DNA of 63,372 nucleotides from CAKOSP01 sp964370545 (GTDB taxonomy: Bacteria; Bacillota_I; Bacilli_A; RF39; UBA660), in assembly GCA_964370545.1 (NCBI GenBank), contig CAYJJQ010000004.1, positions 1 through 63,372 of the forward strand, read 5' to 3'. A program made the translations under genes and the position numbers. The notes under the pieces are model-generated. The model saw nothing but the letters and a program-made list of their open reading frames with translations. It ran no database searches and had not been told where the DNA came from. Numbering within the stretch: the first letter of the stretch is position 1; the number at the start of each line of letters is the position of its first letter. Below, piece after piece: positions 25,240 to 33,006 of this stretch.

Positions 25240-25316
25240 GGACCTCTAGCTCAGTTGGTTAGAGCATCCGGCTCATAACCGGGCGGTCGTAGGTTCAAGT
25301 CCTACGAGGTCCACCA
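25240..25316 (+). tRNA. tRNA with CAT anticodon (Ile2 or elongator Met)
   Basis: 77 bases with CCA encoded. Acceptor GGACCTC/GAGGTCC, D-loop AGCTCAGTTGGTTAGAGC, anticodon loop CTCATAA, T-arm GTAGGTTCAAGTCCTAC. The overall sequence resembles the Bacillus tRNA-Ile2 (CAT, later modified to lysidine by TilS) more than its elongator tRNA-Met. The decision needs a model search. Confidence 0.95.
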
Positions 25317-25319
25317 TAT

Positions 25320-25404
25320 GCAGGTATGGCGAAATTGGTAGACGCGCTAGACTTAGGATCTAGTGGATTACTCCATGGGGGTTCAAGTCCCTCTACCTGC
25401 ACCA
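25320..25404 (+). tRNA. tRNA-Leu(TAG)
   Basis: 85 bases with a long variable arm (GGATTACTCCATGGG region), acceptor GCAGGTA/TACCTGC, anticodon loop CTTAGGA and encoded CCA. It starts 3 bases after the preceding tRNA, so both are processed from one transcript. Confidence 0.95.
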
Positions 25405-25420
25405 AAATTGCATGAAATAG

Positions 25421-25441
25421 CTTCCGAAAGGAAGTTTTTTT
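25421..25441 (+). terminator. Terminator of the tRNA pair
   Basis: CTTCC-GAAA-GGAAG with a stable GNRA loop and seven T. Confidence 0.92.
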
Positions 25442-25452
25442 ATTGATATAAA

Positions 25453-25492
25453 TATCTTGCTTAATAAAATTAAGTAAGATTTAAGCAAGATA
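25453..25492 (+). repeat. Three copies of an 11-bp motif with competing hairpins
   Basis: TATCTTGCTTAA (25453-25464) is a perfect 12-bp inverted repeat of 25481-25492 and pairs almost as well with 25469-25480 (one G-U). The two right-hand copies are direct repeats. It lies just upstream of the promoter of the gene at 25561. A fourth copy (TCTTGCTTAAT, 26696-26706) lies directly behind that gene at the 6S promoter. Confidence 0.75.
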
Positions 25493-25506
25493 AAATATAG
25501 TATTTA

Positions 25507-25535
25507 TTGACAAATACACCCTTTAAAGGTATTAT
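25507..25535 (+). promoter_or_regulatory. Sigma-A promoter
   Basis: TTGACA (25507-25512), 17-bp spacer, TATTAT (25530-25535), followed by AATAGGGGATAATTATG. Drives the gene at 25561. Confidence 0.8.
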
Positions 25536-25560
25536 ATATACCAATTAATAGGGGATAATT

Positions 25561-26694
25561 ATGAAAGAAAATTATATTTTAAAAAAAGTAGGAAATTTAC
25601 TTTTAAAATTCAATAAAAGAGTTTTATTATTTAAGTCTGGTACTAAGATTAATTTAATTAAGGATAAAGATAATAATATTCAAAGCGTTACATATATAGG
25701 ATATGATAAGAACTTTTTACAAAGTTATTTAGCTATACCTGATGTAAGTTATGTATTTGTAAAAGAAGAACTAATGGAATATGTTACTAGTTTAGGGATT
25801 AAAAATGTAAGAAATATTGATGATGCTATGTTAATGAAAGATCTTCTTAAAAGTGGTTCGTCTATTTTAATATTTCCAGAGATAAACCTTAATTTAAGTG
25901 ATAATAAGTATATAAATACTTTAAATAAAAATTTTATTAAAAGTATTGTATATAATGCAATAAATAATAATGCATCTATTGCATCAATTTTTAAAGTAGG
26001 AGAAGATACATATATTACAAATAAAGTTTATATGCTTGATTTAATATATAATATAATAAACAAAGCGTTTAAAGATGTAATAAAAGATAAATGTAAAGAT
26101 TCTAAAGAATTTGATTTTATAAAAAAGAATTATGCTTTAGAAGATGAAAATAATATAGATTCTAGTATAGTTGATTTATTTATTTACTATTATTTCCATA
26201 ATGATAGATTTGTAAGTGATGATTTAAATAATTTTCTAGGTTATTTAGTAAATGAACTAGAAGAAGATGTAATATCTACACTATGCGAATCTATATATAT
26301 CTGTTATAAAAAAGAAAAAGAAAATAAATGTAAGTATAGTTATTTAAAATATAATTGTGATGATATAACATTTAGAGAAAATTTTTTATATAAACTTAAG
26401 TATGTTCCTAAAAGTTATGATGATGCAGTACATCATGCAACGAATTTATTTTCTGACTTTAAAGATAGTGATGCAATATGGTTGCTGTTATCATTTATTT
26501 TAAATAATTTAACTGAAGTAAATTATTTAACTTATTTCCATGATTTAGATCTTAAACTTAAATCATGTGAAATATATGTTAAAAATAATATAAAACTTGA
26601 TTATAGTTCTAAAAAATTATATTCACTTTATAAAAGTGCTGAACTAAGTGATTTAAAAGATAAGTGGGAAGAAGAGAAAAAATATATAAGATAA
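25561..26694 (+). CDS. Hypothetical protein, possible degenerate acyltransferase-like
   Basis: 377 residues, Asn/Lys-rich, no membrane segment. Residues about 95-155 (SSILIFPEINLNLSDNK, then a stretch with SIASIFKVGEDTYIT) resemble the FPEGTWNLS and APIVPV region of 1-acylglycerol-phosphate acyltransferases, but the invariant Gly after FPE is missing and no HxxxxD is seen before it. It is therefore at best a dead or remodelled relative. The C-terminal half matches nothing I know. Monocistronic, with its own promoter, and flanked on both sides by the 11-bp motif. Confidence 0.6.
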   Translation: MKENYILKKVGNLLLKFNKRVLLFKSGTKINLIKDKDNNIQSVTYIGYDKNFLQSYLAIPDVSYVFVKEELMEYVTSLGIKNVRNIDDAMLMKDLLKSGSSILIFPEINLNLSDNKYINTLNKNFIKSIVYNAINNNASIASIFKVGEDTYITNKVYMLDLIYNIINKAFKDVIKDKCKDSKEFDFIKKNYALEDENNIDSSIVDLFIYYYFHNDRFVSDDLNNFLGYLVNELEEDVISTLCESIYICYKKEKENKCKYSYLKYNCDDITFRENFLYKLKYVPKSYDDAVHHATNLFSDFKDSDAIWLLLSFILNNLTEVNYLTYFHDLDLKLKSCEIYVKNNIKLDYSSKKLYSLYKSAELSDLKDKWEEEKKYIR

Positions 26695-26697
26695 TTC

Positions 26698-26727
26698 TTG
26701 CTTAATATAAAAATTATATGATATAAT
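26698..26727 (+). promoter_or_regulatory. Promoter of 6S RNA
   Basis: TTGCTT (26698-26703), 18-bp spacer, TATAAT (26722-26727). The start would fall near 26734, where the RNA's closing stem begins. Confidence 0.75.
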
Positions 26728-26733
26728 TAAATT

Positions 26734-26906
26734 GTCTAAAGATGGTAAATCCCAATAAACCGACTAATATAGATAATCGGGGAATTAATTATATAGTAGG
26801 CATTGAATACTGACCCATTAAGTGTGTTAGGATCCGAAGCTATATATGTATTCTACCACCTCGCGTGAGCGGGCTTTATCTAGGGACCCATCTTTAGGCT
26901 TTTTTT
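26734..26906 (+). ncRNA. ssrS: 6S RNA
   Basis: About 170 bases forming a long rod. The ends pair perfectly over 10 bp (CTAAAGATGG 26736-26745 with CCATCTTTAG), then TCCC with GGGA, followed by a T run, so the closing stem is itself the terminator. Inside are a 5' hairpin (CCGA..TCGG), a central open region, a terminal arm (GTAGGCATTGAATAC with GTATTCTACC) and a 3' hairpin CTCGC-GTGA-GCGGG. 6S RNA mimics an open promoter and binds sigma-A RNA polymerase. In Bacillus the 6S-1 gene lies between tcdA and rarA; here it lies directly before tcdA with rarA nearby, which supports the call. Confidence 0.82.
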
Positions 26907-26918
26907 ATAGGAGAAATT

Positions 26919-27587
26919 ATGTTTGAAAGAATTGAAAAATTAATAGGAATTACTAACTTAAATAAAATAAAATCTAAAAATATCTTAATAGTAGGTATTG
27001 GTGGAGTAGGTGGAGTAGCACTTGAATGTCTTGTAAGAAGTGGAGTAGAAAATATAACTATTATAGATTTTGATACTTTTGAAGAAAGTAATTTAAATAG
27101 ACAAATATTATCTAATAATTCTAATATAGGTAATAAAAAAACATTAGAAGCTGTAAAAAGATATAAAGATATAAATAATAATTTAAATATAAAATCATTA
27201 GATTTATTTATAGATAAATCTAATATAAATACTTTAGAAAAATACGATTATATAATAGATGCTTGTGATAGTATGGAAGCTAAAGTAGAACTTATTAAAT
27301 ATTCTATTACTAATAATATAAATATAATTAGTTCTATGGGTATGGGTAATAGATTAGATCCTTCTAAAGTATATATTACTAAGTTATCTAAAACAGAAAA
27401 TGATCCTTTATCTAAAAGGTTAAGAAACCTTCTTAGAAAAGAAAACATAACTTTAAATATTCCAGTAGTAGCAAGTAAGGAAGTGCCACTTAAAAGTCAG
27501 TTAATTACCTCTATGATAAGTGTTCCACTAGCAGCAGGTAATTTACTTGCATACTATGTAATAAATGACATAATAAAAGACAACTAG
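26919..27587 (+). CDS. tcdA: tRNA threonylcarbamoyladenosine dehydratase (TcdA/CsdL)
   Basis: ThiF/HesA-type E1-like enzyme that cyclises t6A37 of tRNAs to ct6A with ATP. Nucleotide-binding GIGGVGGVALE near residue 28, then DFDTFEESNLNRQ and DACDSMEAK with the adenylation aspartate. 222 residues, slightly shorter than Bacillus TcdA. It starts 12 bases after the 6S terminator, so its own transcription must come from read-through or from an unseen start. Confidence 0.9.
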   Translation: MFERIEKLIGITNLNKIKSKNILIVGIGGVGGVALECLVRSGVENITIIDFDTFEESNLNRQILSNNSNIGNKKTLEAVKRYKDINNNLNIKSLDLFIDKSNINTLEKYDYIIDACDSMEAKVELIKYSITNNINIISSMGMGNRLDPSKVYITKLSKTENDPLSKRLRNLLRKENITLNIPVVASKEVPLKSQLITSMISVPLAAGNLLAYYVINDIIKDN

Positions 27588-27605
27588 TAATAGTTGTCCT
27601 TTTTA
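27579..27605. terminator. Terminator between convergent genes
   Basis: GACAACTA-GTAA-TAGTTGTC with a following T run. It overlaps the tcdA stop codon and faces the minus-strand gene ending at 27603. Confidence 0.85.
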
Positions 27606-28493
27606 TTTTAAATATTTATATCTATCATTAATAGGTACTTTTTGTCTTATTAATTCTATTTCTTCTTTATATTCCTTTTCCGTAGAACTTATATAATTAA
27701 ATCCTAAATTATTTTCAATATAATGAAAATCATTATCTTGAGGATTATAAATTATTTTAGGAAGAGTTTTAACATCAAATCCCATAATCATATAATTATA
27801 AAATGTTTCATATATATCTCTTTTGTTAGTGGTTATTGTTTTAGAAGCAGTAGTTTCTATTTTATCAAGTCCTATAATCATTATTAGAACATCAACTGCT
27901 ATGGACATAATCATATTTCCCCATAAACGAGTATTAAAGTTATAAGACGTATTATCAAATCCTGGTTTAAATTCTAACTTCTCTAAAGGTAAACTAGAAG
28001 TATTTTTGTTTAAAAGTTTAAATAAATTAAGTAGCATCTCAACTTTATTATTTGATGCAATTACTAAAGATAAAAATCTTTGATTTATATTATATTTTGT
28101 TTCCTGAACACTGTTATAAAAATTCATGGCATCTATACTAAAATCGTTAGATACTTCTATAAGAGCAGTAGTATTCATTAATTTACTATAATCACTAATA
28201 TTAAGTGCTGTATGATCGTGAAATCTAATTAATTTAAGTCTTTTTAACAATTCTTCAGGTTTATAATACATTCTTTGAGGAGGAAGTATATCATTAATTA
28301 ACATTCTAAGAAGTAAAGCTATTTCAATATTAGGTTGAGCAGATTTATCTTCAAAACCTCCATAAAAAACATTTCCATAATTATTAAAAAATAATGGAGT
28401 AAAATTTTTTTCAAATGTAACTGGCATAGTGTCTGCTAACATATTATAAGATTTAGATCCCTTACTAACAGCATCGTTATACTTATATATCAT
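27603..28493 (-). CDS. Hypothetical protein, 296 residues
   Basis: I do not recognise it. The protein is mainly helical, with a hydrophobic stretch near residue 200 (MIMSIAVDVLIMIIGLD) that may be a membrane segment or a buried helix. A consensus promoter on the minus strand (TTGACA, 17 bp, TACAAT at 28548-28520) and a TTAGGGGGA leader suggest good expression. Monocistronic. Confidence 0.72.
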   Translation of the reverse strand: MIYKYNDAVSKGSKSYNMLADTMPVTFEKNFTPLFFNNYGNVFYGGFEDKSAQPNIEIALLLRMLINDILPPQRMYYKPEELLKRLKLIRFHDHTALNISDYSKLMNTTALIEVSNDFSIDAMNFYNSVQETKYNINQRFLSLVIASNNKVEMLLNLFKLLNKNTSSLPLEKLEFKPGFDNTSYNFNTRLWGNMIMSIAVDVLIMIIGLDKIETTASKTITTNKRDIYETFYNYMIMGFDVKTLPKIIYNPQDNDFHYIENNLGFNYISSTEKEYKEEIELIRQKVPINDRYKYLK

Positions 28494-28519
28494 AACCCTT
28501 ATCCCCCTAATAGAATTAT

Positions 28520-28548
28520 ATTGTACCTTATTTGCTATAATTTGTCAA
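28520..28548 (-). promoter_or_regulatory. Sigma-A promoter, minus strand
   Basis: TTGACA (28548-28543), 17-bp spacer, TACAAT (28525-28520), for the gene starting at 28493. The -35 abuts the terminator of the upstream gene. Confidence 0.8.
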
Positions 28549-28579
28549 AGAAAAAATTAGGAATTCCTAATTTTCTTTG
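28546..28579. terminator. Long inverted-repeat terminator, minus strand
   Basis: AAAATTAGG/CCTAATTTT core around AATT, extended by CAAAG/CTTTG. It covers the last codons of the gene at 28557-29171 and has a T run in the minus direction. Confidence 0.75.
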
Positions 28580-29171
28580 TTCTTATAAATTCATCATTAA
28601 AATCATATACGTTAAATGTTAGTGAATTTACCGGTTCATAAAAATCATCATTATAGATATTTAAATCACTAATATTAGTATTTTCTTGATTACCTTTTAT
28701 AGTCAAATTTAATTTATTTATTTTAGTATCAGTTTCTAGTAATCTAATTTTAGAATCAGCAATAATACCTTCTTTAAATACATGACTTGATTGAATAGTA
28801 TTAATATGATTAATCATTAAATGAATATACTGAATAATTATAATAGATGTAGAAAGAGCTACATTTTCTATATTGCCTATTAATGGCCCTAAAAAGAAAG
28901 ATAAATAACCAGCTAAATATTGTTTCCATATATATTTATTATATTGTATATCAATAAGTATATTATATTCTTCTATATTACATAATTCCATTAGCTTTTC
29001 ATATTCTATTTTTAAGTAATCATTAAATTGATTAATAGTAATCATTTTTTCAATCTTCTTAAATTCTTCACTTTTAGATTCATCTAAAGGAATATTAGCA
29101 AACTCTTTTTTTAACATATCTAATATTTTTATTTTTTCTTCTATATTATTTTTCTTTTTTTTATAACTCAT
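28557..29171 (-). CDS. Hypothetical protein, 204 residues
   Basis: Not recognised. Basic coiled-coil-like N-terminus (KKKKNNIEEKIKILDML), helical centre with a hydrophobic segment (LAGYLSFFLGPLIGNIEN), and a beta-rich acidic C-terminus. It is separated from gpsA by 28 bases and is probably in one transcript with rarA-gpsA. Confidence 0.7.
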   Translation of the reverse strand: MSYKKKKNNIEEKIKILDMLKKEFANIPLDESKSEEFKKIEKMITINQFNDYLKIEYEKLMELCNIEEYNILIDIQYNKYIWKQYLAGYLSFFLGPLIGNIENVALSTSIIIIQYIHLMINHINTIQSSHVFKEGIIADSKIRLLETDTKINKLNLTIKGNQENTNISDLNIYNDDFYEPVNSLTFNVYDFNDEFIRTKKIRNS

Positions 29172-29199
29172 AAATCCTCCCTAATTTAATTATAACACA

Positions 29200-30177
29200 T
29201 TAACTTTTAGTAATTAAAAACTTTATTAACTCTTCTGGATTCTTATCTTCATAGACAATATCATATATAATATTTATAAGAGGTACTTTTATCTTATTGT
29301 CTTTAAGTAAGTTTTTAAATGTTTCTAAAGCATAATAACCTTCAACAGTATTATCTTCTAAAAAATTATTACTAGTTTTTTTGTCTTTATGTTTACCAAT
29401 GGTGTATCCAAAACTATAATTTCTACTTTTTGTAGAAGTACAGGTTAATATTAAATCTCCGATACCTGCAAAAGATAATATAGTTTTTTTACTTCCTCCC
29501 AAATAATAGATAGTATTTTTTATATCATGAACACTTTCGTTAATTAAAAAAGCAGTAGTACTATTTGAGTAACCAAGTCCATTAATGATTCCAACAGCTA
29601 TTGCAATAACGTTCTTAATAGACCCACATATTTGTGTTCCAATAATATCTTTGTTATCTCTTAATTTAAGAGAATCATTTTCTAATGCTTTTTTAACAAC
29701 TTCAACATTTGATTTTGATCTAGATGCAAGAGCTAAAGCAACTGGTTCATTATTTATTATGTCTATTGCAAAAGTAGGACCAGATAAAACACTAACGTTT
29801 TTAGTTTTTAAATGATTAGAAAGGATATTTGATAAGAAATCTTTAGATTTATCATCAAGACCTTTAGTAGCTATACATATAGGTATCTCTTTTTTATAAA
29901 AAGGTTGCATGTTTAGTATAGTGTTTTTAAAATAATTAGATGCAACACCAATAATAATTAAATTAGTATTTTCTAAAGATTCTTCTAAACTTGTAGTTAT
30001 AGAAATGTTACTATCAAATTTATAATCTATGATAGATTTTAAACTCTTAGTATTATTATATTCTTCTTTTAATTTACTATCATGAGTCCACATAATGATT
30101 TTATTACTATTTTTTTTAGATAGGGCATGAGCAAGAGCTAAGCTGTATACTCCAGTACCAATAACTGTTATTTTCAT
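29200..30177 (-). CDS. gpsA: NAD(P)H-dependent glycerol-3-phosphate dehydrogenase
   Basis: Makes sn-glycerol 3-phosphate for phospholipids by reducing dihydroxyacetone phosphate. 325 residues. Rossmann motif GTGVYSLALAHAL at residue 7. Active-site region GTQICGSIKNVIAIAVGI with the catalytic lysine, then SFAGIGDLILTCTSTKSRN, the family signature. Four-base overlap with rarA upstream. Confidence 0.96.
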   Translation of the reverse strand: MKITVIGTGVYSLALAHALSKKNSNKIIMWTHDSKLKEEYNNTKSLKSIIDYKFDSNISITTSLEESLENTNLIIIGVASNYFKNTILNMQPFYKKEIPICIATKGLDDKSKDFLSNILSNHLKTKNVSVLSGPTFAIDIINNEPVALALASRSKSNVEVVKKALENDSLKLRDNKDIIGTQICGSIKNVIAIAVGIINGLGYSNSTTAFLINESVHDIKNTIYYLGGSKKTILSFAGIGDLILTCTSTKSRNYSFGYTIGKHKDKKTSNNFLEDNTVEGYYALETFKNLLKDNKIKVPLINIIYDIVYEDKNPEELIKFLITKS

Positions 30178-31376
30178 TTTTTACCATCCTTCATATCTTT
30201 ATGTAATTTATTTAAACTATTTTCTACATTATTATTTTTAGGTACATAATATTTCCTATTAATTAATTTTTCGGGCATATAATTTTGTTTTACATAACTA
30301 TTAGGATAATCATGTGGATATAAGTATGTAGTTGTACTAATTTTAATATTCTCTGGTATATCACCAGTAAAACCTTTTTTAACATCATTGATTGCATTAG
30401 CAATTGCTAAATAAGCACTATTACTTTTAGGAGATATAGCCATTTCAAGTACTATTTGTCCTAAAATAATTCTGGCTTCTGGAAGACCTATTCTTTCACA
30501 GTGATTAATAGCACTATCAAGCCTTGCTCCTATACCTGGATTAGCAAGTCCTATATCTTCATAGGCTATTACTCCAAGTCTTCTATAAATAGAATCTAAG
30601 TCCTCCAGTTCAATTAATCTAGCAAGATAATGAACTGCGGCATCGGGATCCGAGCCCCTAATAGATTTTTGAAGAGCACTTAGTAAATCATAATGTCCAG
30701 TTTCATTGGCATCTCCAATAAGCGCTGGCTTACTATTTATTGTTTTAATAATTTCTATATTTATTACTCCGTCTTTGGAAGCATAGTAAGCTACCTCAAT
30801 TAAATTAAGAGCGAATCTTAAATCACCATTTGATAAATTAGCGATATGTTCTAAAGATTTATTATCAATTTTAAAATTATCATATACATTTTTTACTTTT
30901 TCTAACCCTTTAATAATATCTTCTTTTTTTAAAGGTTTAATTTCAAATATTTGACATCTGCTTCTTATAGCTGGATTAATTTTGAAATAAGGATTAGATG
31001 TAGTAAGGCCAATTAATATTATTAATCCGCTTTCAATGTAGGGTAGAAGCAAATCTTGTTTGTCTTTATTCATTCTATGAATTTCATCGATAACTAAAAT
31101 AAGTTCACCGCTCATTCGCGCTTCGTTTATTGCATAATCAAAATCATCTTTTTTATGAGTTGTTGCATTAAGAAACTTATAGGGCTTTTTTGACTCTTTT
31201 ACAAGAGCATAAGCAATGCTTGTTTTCCCAGTTCCTGGTTTACCAAAAAAGATGGTGGAAAATAGTTTTTTATTTTTAATTAAATTTGTTAATATTTTGT
31301 TTTCACCAATTAAGTGATCCTGACCTAGAATGTCTTTTAATTTTTCAGGTCTTAATTTATCTGCTAATATTTCCAT
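30174..31376 (-). CDS. rarA: Replication-associated recombination protein A (RarA/MgsA)
   Basis: AAA+ ATPase related to clamp loaders that acts at stalled replication forks. 400 residues. The N-terminal GQDHL sequence, Walker A GKPGTGKTS near residue 46, Walker B LVIDEIHR near 101, and RSRCQIFEI sensor region are present. The C-terminal tetramerisation domain shows YEDIGLANP and YLYPHDY, both typical. The first gene of the minus-strand operon with gpsA. Confidence 0.96.
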   Translation of the reverse strand: MEILADKLRPEKLKDILGQDHLIGENKILTNLIKNKKLFSTIFFGKPGTGKTSIAYALVKESKKPYKFLNATTHKKDDFDYAINEARMSGELILVIDEIHRMNKDKQDLLLPYIESGLIILIGLTTSNPYFKINPAIRSRCQIFEIKPLKKEDIIKGLEKVKNVYDNFKIDNKSLEHIANLSNGDLRFALNLIEVAYYASKDGVINIEIIKTINSKPALIGDANETGHYDLLSALQKSIRGSDPDAAVHYLARLIELEDLDSIYRRLGVIAYEDIGLANPGIGARLDSAINHCERIGLPEARIILGQIVLEMAISPKSNSAYLAIANAINDVKKGFTGDIPENIKISTTTYLYPHDYPNSYVKQNYMPEKLINRKYYVPKNNNVENSLNKLHKDMKDGKK

Positions 31377-31455
31377 ATGATTCCTTCAAAAATATTGTAT
31401 CAAATTTCATAGGAAAAATCTATAAAACTATTTTTATAAATAAACTGTATTTTAA

Positions 31456-31485
31456 TTGACTAATAGTAAATTAAAATGTTATAGT
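31456..31485 (+). promoter_or_regulatory. Promoter of toxin-like peptide, copy 1
   Basis: TTGACT (31456-31461), 18-bp spacer, TATAGT (31480-31485). The transcript would start near 31492 and have a leader of about 60 bases before the ATG. Confidence 0.7.
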
Positions 31486-31502
31486 TAATTTGGAAGACTT
31501 AG

Positions 31503-31545
31503 ATTAAGTGCTTGCCTTCAACATCAGGGGGACCTCGAGGGGAGG
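31503..31545 (+). promoter_or_regulatory. Regulatory leader of toxin-like peptide, copy 1
   Basis: Two elements are visible. ATTAAGTGCT (31503-31512) is a perfect complement of AGCACTTAAT (31644-31653) in the 3' region of the same transcript. CCTC-GAGGG-GAGG (31533-31545) is a small hairpin that covers the GGGGAGG ribosome site. Both features are kept in copy 2. Confidence 0.65.
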
Positions 31546-31553
31546 CTGATATT

Positions 31554-31634
31554 ATGAAAAGAAATGATATATTAATATTGTTTTTAATTATAATAATTAT
31601 ATTACTAATAGCCTCTTTATACAAAGCTATATAA
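31554..31634 (+). CDS. 26-residue hydrophobic peptide, type I toxin-like, copy 1
   Basis: Starts MKRNDILILFLIII, then continuous Ile/Leu and a short polar tail ending YKAI. It is a single membrane helix with a charged N-terminus, like TxpA/BsrG/Fst-class peptides, though the sequence matches none I know. A same-length homologue is encoded at 51845-51765. The GGGGAGG site lies 8 bases before the ATG. A convergent antisense RNA ends at its stop codon. Confidence 0.75.
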   Translation: MKRNDILILFLIIIIILLIASLYKAI

Positions 31635-31637
31635 TAT

Positions 31638-31744
31638 AAAAACAGCACTTAATTCGTATTTGAATTAAGTGCTAACACAAAAGTGGCAAGTGCTTAGCTT
31701 GAATTCTAAGTACTTCCTTTTTATTTTATGTAAGTATTTCTTAC
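31638..31744 (-). ncRNA. Convergent antisense RNA, copy 1 (putative antitoxin)
   Basis: Promoter on the minus strand: TTGACA (31779-31774), 17-bp spacer, TAAGAT (31756-31751). The RNA has a first hairpin (AAGTACTTAG with CTAAGCACTT, 31715-31688) and a perfect 12-bp terminator stem (AGCACTTAATTC/GAATTAAGTGCT, 31673-31644) plus T run. It overlaps the 3' part of the toxin transcript and ends next to the toxin stop, like RatA with txpA. Confidence 0.7.
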
Positions 31745-31859
31745 AAATTCATCTTATCAAAAACTTTACTTTTTGTCAAATTCAACTTTTGGATTTACTT
31801 ATGTATCATTAACTATACCAAACTAAAAAAATGATGTATAATTATACTATGAGGGCATT

Positions 31860-32744
31860 ATGAAAAAAGAAATATTTAACTTAGATAAAAATATAGAAGA
31901 TTACTTATCATATTTAAAGTATGAAAAAAAATTGTCAAGTAATACTTATGAATCATATAAAGATAATCTAAAAAAGTTTAATATGAATTTTCCAAATCAA
32001 AATATACTTAAATTAAAAGTAGATGATATTAAAGATTATTTATATGGTATTCAGCTAAGTGCTAAAACTAAAGCGCATTATATAACTGTGATTAATTCAT
32101 TTTATAATTTTTGTATAACAGAAGGTAAAATAGATAAATCGCCTGTAGCAGGAATTAAAATGCCTAAAATAGAAAAGAAATTACCTAACTATTTAAGTAT
32201 TGATGAAACAAATAAATTGCTTGATATAAAATTAATTAAACCCATAGATTATCGTAATAAAGCAATGCTTGAAGTATTATATGGAACAGGTATTAGAATT
32301 ACAGAATTGTGTACTCTTACATTATCTCAAATAGATCCAGTATCTTGCAGTATTAAAATAATGGGGAAGGGAAAAAAAGAAAGAATAGTTCCGCTTAATA
32401 GTTTTGCGCTAAATTATTTAAATGTGTATATTAAAGAATATAGATCATATATTCTTAAAACCAAGAGTAGTGAATATGTATTTATAAATAATTTAGGAGG
32501 GCCTATATCTAGGCAAGGATTTTTTAAAATTATAAAACAGTTATGTCAAAAAAGTGGTATAGACAAGGATGTATCACCACATACTTTAAGACATTCTTTT
32601 GCTACCCATCTTTTAAATAATGGAGCTGATTTAAGAGTAATTCAAGAAATACTTGGTCATGAAAATTTAGTAACTACTGAAATATATGCTCACTTACAAA
32701 ACAAAAAAATAGCAGATGATTATTCTAATCATCCGCATGCATAG
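31860..32744 (+). CDS. Tyrosine recombinase, XerC/XerD type
   Basis: 294 residues, the size of Xer proteins that resolve chromosome dimers at dif. N-terminal core-binding SAM-like domain, then the catalytic set: Arg in GTGIRITEL, Lys in MGKGKKER, HTLRHSFATH, LGHENL with His, and Tyr in TTEIYAHL. Complete active site. It is preceded by the copy 1 toxin locus and monocistronic. A second Xer lies at 44926; which is XerC and which XerD cannot be told from this window. No dif site was recognised. Confidence 0.9.
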   Translation: MKKEIFNLDKNIEDYLSYLKYEKKLSSNTYESYKDNLKKFNMNFPNQNILKLKVDDIKDYLYGIQLSAKTKAHYITVINSFYNFCITEGKIDKSPVAGIKMPKIEKKLPNYLSIDETNKLLDIKLIKPIDYRNKAMLEVLYGTGIRITELCTLTLSQIDPVSCSIKIMGKGKKERIVPLNSFALNYLNVYIKEYRSYILKTKSSEYVFINNLGGPISRQGFFKIIKQLCQKSGIDKDVSPHTLRHSFATHLLNNGADLRVIQEILGHENLVTTEIYAHLQNKKIADDYSNHPHA

Positions 32745-32758
32745 TTAATTCTTTTTAA

Positions 32759-32854
32759 TTAACAATTTCTCGCAGTCGAGTTATTTTTACAAGAACTACT
32801 ATTTGAATTATTATTTTTCATTTGATTTCTTGCTTTTGATTTAGCTTTATTCAT
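32759..32854 (-). CDS. 31-residue basic peptide
   Basis: Too short for routine calling. ATG at 32854 follows GAGGAGG with 7-base spacing. The peptide starts MNKAKSKARNQMKNNN and continues Ser/Asn-rich with cysteines at positions 22 and 31. Small Lys/Asn-rich peptides of this kind are seen in other low-GC Firmicutes, but I cannot name a family. Function unknown. Confidence 0.55.
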   Translation of the reverse strand: MNKAKSKARNQMKNNNSNSSSCKNNSTARNC

Positions 32855-33006
32855 GTTTATACCTCCTCATTAGTAGTATGAGTGTATTATATTTAATAAT
32901 GACTGACATTATTTGGTACTATTTAAAAATATTTAGAAATAAATGTTTTTTTTAAGTAGAAACTTATATTATTTTTTGATATACTAAATATAATAGGAAG
33001 TATTAT

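Noticed and set aside
26734..26906. Riboswitch controlling tcdA
   Set aside because: End pairing plus T run, size and the tcdA/rarA neighbourhood fit 6S RNA better than any riboswitch class I know.
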